From Saccharum officinarum (taxonomy: Eukaryota; Streptophyta; Magnoliopsida; Poales; Poaceae), in NCBI GenBank assembly GCA_020631735.1, contig CM036168.1, positions 95,584,932-95,648,931 of the forward strand: a DNA stretch of 64,000 bases, written 5' to 3'. The notes below the pieces were generated by a model. It saw only the letters and a list, made by a program, of their open reading frames with translations. It was not told the origin of the DNA and made no database searches. Each line of letters opens with the position of its first letter. The first letter of the stretch is position 1. This document shows, piece by piece, positions 56,641 to 64,000 of the stretch. Made by a program: the position numbers and the translations under genes.

Positions 56641-57070
56641 GGGAACATTTCCTGTTTGAGCTATCAAGAAATCTACAGAGCTGGTCTCGTGGAGTCACCT
56701 ATTGATGATATTTATTTAGTGAATCCGTGATGCGTGGATAACTTCGGTGGTCAACATGATTTAGTGTTCTGTTTTTTTATTATCAGCTGGAAAGACATCT
56801 GGTTCCTATTAGTCATCGCTGGAGCATATGAGGTGGCATGACGAACGCTGGAAAGCATGAATGTTGCCGTGAGAGGAGGGCGACCACACGCTTCGCTGAA
56901 CTCAAATGTACCACTGGAGCATTACATGACGGAATTTTCTCACTAGTGAATACCGTATAAATAAAAGTATTCTGAATAATGACGGTCTAACCTTTAAGTG
57001 CAGCGGCAATGCAGGCTGTGAAAACCATACTGTATGCCTGAGCTACAAATCTCACGTATCTGCGACTATA

Positions 57071-57420
57071 AGGGTGTGGGGGTGTGTTTGGTTGTGGTGA
57101 CTATACTTTAGTCCCTATCGTATCGAATGTTTAGACATATGTATGGAACATTAAATATAGATTATTTATGAAACTAAATACACAAATTGAGACTAATTTA
57201 CGAGACATATTTTTTTAAGTCTAATTAGTCCATGATTTGGCAATGTGGTGCTACAGTAAACATGTGCTGATGATAGATTAATTAGTCTTAATAAATTCAT
57301 CTCGCGGTTTACTGATGTTGTAATTTATTTTTTTATTATTATCTGAACACCTCATACGACACTCCATATAACATTCGATATGACACCAACTAAACTTTAG
57401 TCCTTATATCTAAACACCCT
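57071..57420. mobile_element. Tourist-like MITE
   Basis: GGGTGTGTTTGGTTGTGG at the left and CCAACTAAACTTTAG..TCTAAACACCC at the right are inverted. The interior has TCTAATTAGTCCATGATT and GATTAATTAGTCTTAATAAA. It directly abuts the next MITE. Confidence 0.55.
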
Positions 57421-57422
57421 CA

Positions 57423-57766
57423 GGCTTTGTTTAGTTCCAGGGATGTAAAGTTTTGGGGTGTAATATCGGATGTTTCATAGGATGTTGGAAGGAGTGTTCG
57501 GATACTAATAAAAAAGCTAATTACAGAACTTGCCTGTAAACTGTGAGACGAATTTATTAAGACTAATTAATCCGTTATTAGCATATGTTTACTGTAGCAC
57601 GATATTGTCTAATCACGGACTAATTAGGCTCAAAAATTCTTCTCGCAAATTACACGCAATCTGTGCAATTAGTTATTTTTTTAGTCTACATTTAATACTC
57701 CATGAATATGTCTAAACATCCGATGTGATAGGGTGTAAAGTTTTTGAGGAGGAACTAAATAAAGCC
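57423..57766. mobile_element. Tourist-like MITE
   Basis: TIRs GGCTTTGTTTAGTTCC and GGAACTAAATAAAGCC, flanked by TCA and TAA, degenerate TWA-type targets. It lies back to back with the preceding MITE. Confidence 0.65.
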
Positions 57767-58631
57767 TAAATCTCATATCCTACAGTGTTATTCTTTTATT
57801 AAAAAAAATAGCTTCAGCTTTTGTCAGACTTTTCTTTACTGAGAGTGTGTTTAGTTCGCGGAAATTTTTTTGACAGCTGGTGCTGCTTTGGTTACAAGGC
57901 GAATTCAGGCGAAGCAACCGCTGCTTCTGCAGGAACGTTAGCGAAACCATCAACATAGGAGCGTGCCGACGTGGAGGCTGGGGCTGACAGCCAGCCTGTA
58001 GCCCCGACCCCAGATTGGACGGAGACGAACTAGCCAACGTTAAAGTGCCGTCCATCTTTCATGTAGGTCAGTGAGTCATGGAGCCGCCACTCACGAGTCA
58101 CATCACATGCATGCGAATTGCGAGGCAACTGAAGACAATAGTGGCTTTTGCTCCTCGCTCCTTCCGCTCGCCCCCTCATTTCTCTCCGTGTAGGTGGGTA
58201 GAAGTTAGCCCCCAGCTCGCTGCGTCCCTGTACGCAGGTCCGCAGCTCTGCCGCGCCTCATGTCCAATCCGTTTTCATCTCATGACAACGTTGGGCCAAT
58301 CTTTTGCATTTTTTTTATCATTTTGAATAAAAGTGGACAAAGTTTTAACAAATACAAACCCAAATCTCCAAGGAAAGCTCTGCACGCATGAATCGCGCGC
58401 AAAGAAAGAGAAAAAAAATCACATGCGTCGCTGTGTTATTTGCAGGTTGAATTGAATTAGGCGATGCCTTTTGGGGATGTACGCTGTCACTGTGCAAGGT
58501 ATTCTCGCGAACAGAACACAAGTCAAGCTCCAATTGGGCGAAAGCGAGCTGACCCACATTACCATTTGAAATTCATCCGTGGAGAAGAAATTCGCCGTAG
58601 ACTCGCAAGCGCAAAACATCCACGAAAGATA
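57767..58631. other. Intergenic stretch, nothing recognised
   Basis: Short overlapping ORFs without domains. TTTAGTTCGCGGAAATTTTTTTGACAG near 57850 resembles one end of another MITE, but no partner end is visible. Confidence 0.4.
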
Positions 58632-58749
58632 GGCTCTGTTCGGCGGGCTGTTTTTTTGGCTTATAAGACGGCTGTGGCTAATTTGTTGTGAGAGAAAAAC
58701 ATTGTTCCATGGCTGATAAGCCATGCTGATAAGCTCAGCCGAACAGGGG
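58632..58749. mobile_element. MITE-like repeat of the 20349 family
   Basis: Left end GGCTCTGTTCGGCGGGCTG, right end CTCAGCCGAACAGGG, with TTGTTGTGAGAGAAAAACATTG inside. Confidence 0.6.
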
Positions 58750-59188
58750 AATAATTTCTTGAGGAGAGACACCGGACCGAGGCGGAACATGTATGTACTG
58801 CAGTCTCGGCTCACATGCGAGTACGGAGCTTTTGTCCGTGAGGCTCTCTATCTGCTAGTGATGACCGCTTGGTCATGTGACCAATGCCTCCCTCCCAGAG
58901 TCCCAGTCCCAGCTTCTTCATTGGATGGACTGAATTTTACTTGCTGGACATGCTCTCGTACATACAATTGAGATCAAACCTATTTGACTATTTCAATTTG
59001 ACACACAGTTTGGAACAAAAGTTGACATCACGCTCACAAACACAAACATAAACCCGTCCGAACAGGGTAAAAAAACGTCGACTGCGAGACGTTGATGTGA
59101 AAGCTTTGAGGAAAACACACGCGATCTTCGAATAATAACGCGAATCCCCCAATCATTTATTACTGCGCCTGCACATGTTAAGCTGTTA

Positions 59189-59432
59189 GGCAGTGTTTAG
59201 ATGGTGTAAAAGTGGGTGTAAAGTTCCTGTAGCACTTTTCGTTGTTATTTGGTAAAATTTATCCAATCATAGACTAACTAGGCTCAAAAGATTTGTCTCG
59301 ATATTTACAGACAAACTGTGCAATTAGTTATTTTTTTTACCTATATTTAATACTCCATGCATGCGTCCAAAAATTCGATGTGACAGAAAATCTTGTAAAA
59401 TTTTTAGAATTTTGAAGGAAGTAAACACTGCC
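59189..59432. mobile_element. Tourist-like MITE upstream of the cyclin gene
   Basis: GGCAGTGTTTA and TAAACACTGCC are perfect inverted ends, flanked by TTA at 59186-59188 and 59433-59435. The interior has ACTAACTAGGCTCAAAAGATTTG and CTGTGCAATTAGTTATTTTT. It lies about 125 bp upstream of the first MSA motif of the cyclin promoter. Confidence 0.82.
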
Positions 59433-59557
59433 TTAATAATGCGCCTGGGCCAAGAAAGGAAGGAAGAGCAGAACCACAGCTTCCCAAGTCCCAACTCAAC
59501 AACGCGCCGTAAAAGAAAGCCTAGCCCCTTTCCAGCTCGGAGGCGAATCCCACTCGG

Positions 59558-59647
59558 CGCAACGGCTAGTTTCCCGGGGGGATCGATCCCAGCCGTCCGA
59601 CCGGCGGCTCCCGACCGTTGCGATACGAACCCTTCCCGACCGTTGGA
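59558..59647 (+). promoter_or_regulatory. Cluster of three MSA-like G2/M elements
   Basis: CGCAACGGCTA at 59558-59568 is on the plus strand. CGACCGTTGCG at 59612-59622 and CGACCGTTGGA at 59637-59647 are on the minus strand. All contain AACGG and fit most of the MSA consensus YCYAACGGYYA. MSA elements bind three-repeat MYB factors and give G2/M-phase transcription of plant B-type cyclins, which matches the gene downstream. Confidence 0.75.
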
Positions 59648-59734
59648 GCCGCTCCTCCTCTCCTCTCCTCTCTCGCCGCCTCGACCCGCTCCGCCCTGCC
59701 TCTTGACAGCGCCCGCGGCCCGCCCGCACGCTCG

Positions 59735-59742
59735 TTTATATC
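59735..59742 (+). promoter_or_regulatory. TATA box of the cyclin gene
   Basis: TTTATATC, about 90 bp after the last MSA motif and about 265 bp before the ATG, is the only TATA-like sequence in this GC-rich promoter. Confidence 0.55.
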
Positions 59743-60000
59743 TGCGCCTCCCCTCCCCGAGCCATAGCCTCCTCGTCCCCTCAACAACTGTACCATCAAC
59801 ATCACGCGCCGCCATTAGGAGAAGAGGGAAAGCTTAAGGGGAGCGAAAAAAACGCTTCTTCTTGGTGCTGCGCTTGCGGATCCGCGGTGGCTGCGCTCGC
59901 CGGCGGGGAAGAGGGGTCGCGGGCGGCGCGCCTCCAGTCTGTCTTCGCCTCCGTGCTCTCCGGGCTCTTCGGCCAGGCCGAGGACAGCGAGGACGAAGAG

Positions 60001-62309
60001 ATGGCCACCCGCAACCACAACAACGCCGCCGCCGCTGCCGCTCCGCAGCTCCGCCATCACAGCCGAGGTGAGGCCCACGCATCCTAGCGCTTCTTCTTGG
60101 TTGCTCCCTCGTTCGTCTTGATTGATTCTGGGTGGGGACGGAGCTTCTTGCGGGGAGTTCTTACGCTCTAGAGCAAGTTCTTTGGCTCGATTAGCGAAAA
60201 AGATTGGATCTTTAGCCTCGTCGTGGTCCCTGACCTCTGTTCTGGTTTCTGCGCAACGGCTGGATTCTGGTTCTAGCTAGTCTAGAGGAAGGTCTTACGG
60301 TGAACATCTCGTGCCATCCTGATATCTCCTGTCTCTCTTGTGCGATGGTCAGGCGCTGTTCCCGCTCTCGTAAAGAGCAAGGCCGTGCCCGCCCGAGCTG
60401 CTGACGCCATGAACCGGCGACCCCCCCTCGGCGATATTGGCAACCTCGTCACCGTCCGCCCAGCCGAAGGGTAAGAACGAATCCAAGCTCCTTTTCTTTT
60501 GCCACCACTGTTTCGTTGCATGTTTTTATTCTGAAAGACTCGTTCTTGGTTACAGGAAGCCTCAGCCGCAGGAACAGCAGGTCAATCGCCCCATCACGAG
60601 AAGCTTCGGTGCTCAGCTCGTGAAGAACGCGCAGGCGAATGCCGCCATCAAGGTGCAACCATGCTCCCTTCTCTTCCAGTCTCCCTGAAAGAGTAATCTG
60701 GGCTTTGAAGCATTTGATTCCCCTGTCTTTTCTCTAACTGAAATATCTCTGTGCGATCAGAATGCCGCAATCCTACCTGCGAGGCATGCGCTGAGGCAGG
60801 ACAGGAAGGCTCCTGCCAAGCTGCCGCCGCCTGAGGATGTCATAGTACTCAGCTCCGACTCTGAACAGAGCAGGACGCAGTCCGAGAGCAGCGCTAGCTC
60901 TGTCCGCTCGAGGAGGAAGGCCATCAACACCCTTTCTTCTGTGCTCTCTGCTCGCTCAAAGGTGCGTGGATCTGTCAAAAGACTGCTTGCTCTAGTAATT
61001 CCAGGCCGCAATTTCCTGTTACATAAAAAAAACTTGCGGCATTGGTCTGATTGTTTCCATCTGAATGTCAGGCTGCCTGTGGAATCGCTGATAAGCCAAG
61101 ACAAGTGATCGAAGACATCGACAAGTTGGACGTCAACGATGAGCTCGCAGTCGTGGAATACATTGAGGACATCTACACGTTCTACAAGATTGCTCAGGTA
61201 ACTGCAACAGATCTATGAATTATTGTGTGTGAATTGTGTGATCTGTTAGCAACTGTCTCTGAAAGTGTTTCTTTCTGGCTTTGTTGCAGCACGAGAGACG
61301 GCCGTGTGACTACATTGAAGCCCAAGTCGAGATCAACGCTAAGATGAGGGCTATCCTGGTTGATTGGATAATTGAAGTGCACCACAAGTTCGAACTGATG
61401 CCCGAAACTCTCTACTTGACCATGTACATCATCGATCAGTACCTCTCGCTGCAACCAGTCCTGCGAAGGGAGCTGCAGCTTGTCGGCGTTTCAGCTATGC
61501 TCATCGCCTGCAAGTACGAGGAGATTTGGGCCCCAGAGGTACACAGAAAGCTTTCGTCTCTCTGTCTGTCCTATGTTCCCAGTGCTACTTTTCAAGTTTT
61601 TTCTAAATGCATTCATGTGTGCTTTTCAGGTGAACGACTTCATCCTTATATCAGACAGTGCATACAGTAGGGAGCAGATTCTTTCTATGGAGAAGGGGAT
61701 TCTGAATAGGCTGGAGTGGAACTTGACTGTCCCTACAGTATACATGTTCCTTGTCCGATTTCTGAAGGCGGCAACCTTGGGTAACAAAGTTGAGAAAGAG
61801 GTAAATAAATTTCGTCTTCTATGGTTGTTGTAGCCAATCAATCTTGTGCTTTTGTGAGCTTACAATTTCTCTGGTCTGGTGAAATGCAGATGGAGAATAT
61901 GGTCTTCTTCTTTGCTGAATTGGCGCTGATGCAATACGACTTGGTGACGCGCCTGCCTTCGCTGGTTGCAGCTTCTGCTGTCTATGCAGCCAGGCTCACT
62001 CTCAAGAGGGCTCCCCTTTGGACCGACACCCTCAAGCACCACACAGGCTTCAGAGAGTCTGAGGCAGAGCTAATGTAAGATTCCATTGTCAATCACCATC
62101 TTTCTCTGACTAAATCCATGTATAATTCGTAAGCTTGGACACATTTGACCTTTGTGATCTGCGGTGGTTTCAGTGAATGCACGAAGATGCTGGTGAGCGC
62201 CCACTCGACTGCCCCTGAGAGCAAGCTGAGGGTTGTGTACAAGAAGTATTCCAGCGAGCAGTTCGGAGGGGTCGCGCTTCGTCCACCCGCAATGGAGATC
62301 TGCAAATAA
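60001..62309 (+). CDS. CYCB1: B1-type mitotic cyclin
   Basis: Regulatory subunit that activates cyclin-dependent kinase for entry into mitosis and is destroyed by the anaphase-promoting complex. Exons, all GT..AG with matching phase: 60001-60067, 60353-60470, 60556-60652, 60761-60961, 61072-61197, 61290-61538, 61630-61800, 61890-62074, 62174-62309. They join to 449 aa. Residues 45-53 (RPPLGDIGN) are the canonical destruction box. A Ser-rich linker follows (LSSDSEQSRTQSESSASS). The cyclin N domain (about 190-315) has MRAILVDW at 222-229 and HHKFELMPETLYL. The C domain runs to about residue 440. HERRPCDYIEAQVEINAKM and the D-box form point to subgroup B1. The start was chosen at MATRNHNN because it matches grass B1 cyclins. 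The frame is open upstream but has no ATG. The promoter carries MSA motifs. Confidence 0.94.
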
Positions 62310-62560
62310 ACGAAGATTAACTTCGTGCTAGTATCCGTATTTGCTTAAAGAGTGCAATGGAAGGCGAGTCTGACATTCGCTAGGAAGTTTGCTTGTTTGG
62401 GAGTCAAGAAAGTTTGAATACTTGAGACAGCCGTTTGTTTGCTAGGCTGTTCTTAGAGTCAGGTGTTGTCTGACTTGTGATGGCGAATAGGATTTGGATG
62501 TTGTGTTTTATGTGATGGATACACCTTAGTGTACATCAGAATTCTATCTAGTACGACATT
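62310..62560 (+). other. 3'UTR of the cyclin gene
   Basis: AT-rich sequence after TAA with TTTGTTTGCTAGGCTG and TGTGTTTTATGTGATGG. The polyadenylation site probably lies in 62500-62560. 62561-63010 shows only short ORFs. Confidence 0.4.
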
Positions 62561-63012
62561 TATTCATAAATTGTGAATGGTATTTTGCTGATTAAATTCA
62601 TTTATTCATAAATGTGAATGATGTGAATTGGAAATGGCCCTACAGTTTTGGAATTTGGTGAATGATCTAAACTTTGTAGGATCTTACTGCGGGTGGGGGG
62701 CAGTAAGCTGGTGTTAAGCTGCGGGTGTGTGTGGCGAAACTTTGTAGGATCAAATTCTCTTCGACTGCTGAACTTTGTAGGAAATCTTATGCTAAACTTT
62801 GTGGAGATTGCGCAATTCGTCAAGATGGTGACGCGATCTGTCGCGCGGTGTGCGGCTGCGAGGCTCTGAAAATGGGGTAGAAGACGGCTAAGTGGGTGGC
62901 GGAGATGGGTCAGACCACGCGGCCACACACAACCTCAACGCCATCGACAGTGCTGTCATCGGCCATGACAGCCGCGGCCTTCCACACCCTGCGACAGCAG
63001 CACCATCTCCAC

Positions 63013-63236
63013 AAAAGCCTTCAAATTCTAAATTTTTACACTCTCTCCGTTACATCAAATCTTTAGACACATGGAGCATTAAATATAGATAAAAAATAAC
63101 TAATTGCACAGTTTGTCGTAAATCACGAGACGAATCTTTTGAGCTAAATTAGTTCATGATTGAACACTAATTATCAAATACAAACGAAAGTGCTACAGTA
63201 ACCAAATTCCAAATATTTTTGCATCTAAACACCCCC
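63013..63236. mobile_element. Tourist-like MITE, left end degraded
   Basis: The interior TAACTAATTGCACAGTTTGT, AATCACGAGACGAATCTTTTG and AAAGTGCTACAGTAACC matches the family. The right end reads GCATCTAAACACCCCC. The left TIR is not clear. Confidence 0.55.
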
Positions 63237-63812
63237 AGCACCCCCAAGGAGCCACTATCCTGGTGTTCACGGATCACGGCACAGGTTCAGCACGTGGTTG
63301 ATGTGACCACGGGCACGGCATCGGCACCATGGCACGGCCGATGGTTAGTGGCGAGGGTGGTGTCTGCGTGGTTAATGGTGAGTGCAGACTACCTAGGCAC
63401 CCTAGTTCTTCAAACGCTGCTCAAGTCTTCAGAATCAAAATCTTAAGCTGTAATTTTTGAAACTTTAAGCTAATTCACAGCTTATCAGTTTAGCATAAGA
63501 TCCTACAAAAGTTTTAAGGCCTTGAAAACAGGAAAGCCTTCAATAAGGAGAAGAAAACACTGTGCACCAGTACTTAGGTTCTGCTACAATATAGCATACT
63601 GTTGTTTGCTACAAAGTTTATGTATTGAACAAATCGTACATCAATTAAGTAAAGGTCCATGCATCATCAATCAACCTTTCTGAAAGTTGCACAAATTCTA
63701 AAGAGTAAGCAAAGGTGATTGTAGAATTGATATTTGAAGCATTGATGGTTACAGATTACAACACCACTAGTGTGACAAGATTGGTTTCAGCACATACCAA
63801 ATACGATTCCAA
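63237..63812. other. Intergenic stretch between the cyclin and UGT genes
   Basis: No ORF of interest. The part nearest 63813 is probably the 3'UTR of the minus-strand UGT gene. Confidence 0.4.
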
Positions 63813-64000
63813 TTATTTTGCAGTGCATACCGTCTCCATCAATGAACTCAGATTGCAGTATGAAGATCCACCCTTGTCAACTGCTCTGCGAGAAGCCTCC
63901 TTCAACTCGAGAGCACGTTTCCTCAGCGCCTTCGTCTCCGTTTCATCAGAAGACATCAGCTTCTTCACAGCCCGTGCAATATCCTCTCTCCCGATCAGAC
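63813..64000 (-). CDS. UDP-glycosyltransferase-like protein, C-terminal fragment
   Basis: Read on the minus strand from the window edge, 61 codons end at a TAA whose complement is at 63813-63815. The peptide includes GREDIARAVKKLMSSDE, ALRKRALELKEASRRAVDKG and GSSYCNLSSLME. This is the standard C-terminus of plant family 1 UGTs (helix with RRA..LKE.A..AV..GGSS..NL). These enzymes transfer sugar from UDP-sugars to small molecules in the cytosol. The PSPG box that would identify the subfamily lies about 60-100 residues upstream, outside the window. The gene is cut by the window edge and is not obviously broken. Confidence 0.8.
   Translation of the reverse strand, partial: LIGREDIARAVKKLMSSDETETKALRKRALELKEASRRAVDKGGSSYCNLSSLMETVCTAK

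Noticed and set aside
59887..60000. In-frame upstream extension of the cyclin ORF
   Set aside because: Begins at GTG with no in-frame ATG. MATRNHNN fits the usual grass B1 cyclin start, and the upstream part looks like 5'UTR that is open by chance.

Overview
This window is nuclear DNA of a plant, almost certainly a grass and probably a panicoid such as sorghum, sugarcane, Miscanthus or maize. The evidence is GC-rich grass-type coding sequence, spliceosomal introns, long Ty3/gypsy LTRs, SIRE-like Ty1/copia, an RTE-type LINE with a (TTG)n tail, and many Tourist-, Stowaway- and hAT-like MITEs. The species cannot be resolved by reading alone. A 100-N scaffold gap lies at 32362-32461.

Three host genes are complete and one is partial. 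(1) A single-exon nucleotide-sugar/triose-phosphate-translocator family gene (15850-16935, +). (2) A SCAB-type (stomatal closure-related actin-binding protein) gene with a 5'UTR exon and 12 coding exons (about 45070-56640, +). Its 490-codon CDS could be rebuilt exon by exon with consistent phases. (3) A B1-type mitotic cyclin with 9 exons (60001-62309, +, 449 aa). It has a destruction box and three MSA-like G2/M promoter motifs. (4) The last 61 codons of a UDP-glycosyltransferase-like gene on the minus strand at the right edge (63813-64000). A small ELF4-like fragment lies near 7215-7300.

Layout: 1-4222 is the 3' part of a long gypsy-type LTR ending at a tRNA-Met primer site. 4223-9457 is non-genic DNA with MITEs, dispersed repeats and two or three copies of a promoter-like block. 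9466-15657 is a Mutator-like element with a perfect 9-bp target duplication, placed less than 200 bp upstream of the transporter ATG. Nested inside it are a full-length RTE LINE (perfect 16-bp target duplication, intact ORF), a hAT-like element (perfect 8-bp target duplication) and several MITEs. After the transporter comes a local tandem duplication (17331-19726). 23380-35674 is an LTR-retrotransposon cluster broken by the gap: a gypsy LTR fragment, a degenerate SIRE-like copia (5' LTR and coding remnants), then the 5' half of an opposite-strand gypsy element whose LTR carries a 50-bp minisatellite. 35675-44833 is intergenic, with a foldback repeat, a CACTA element with TTA target duplication, MITEs nested in MITEs and a GC-rich PIF/Harbinger-like element.

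The SCAB gene carries a complete copia element (50346-54473) in intron 10. Its LTRs differ only by a 3-bp indel and it is flanked by a TTCGA duplication, yet it lacks protease and part of gag and integrase. The host genes are ordinary housekeeping or cytoskeletal genes and do not form an operon-like system. The notable biology is the nested transposon history, above all the Mutator-like element that separates the transporter's probable promoter from its coding exon. I found no convincing undescribed multi-gene system.
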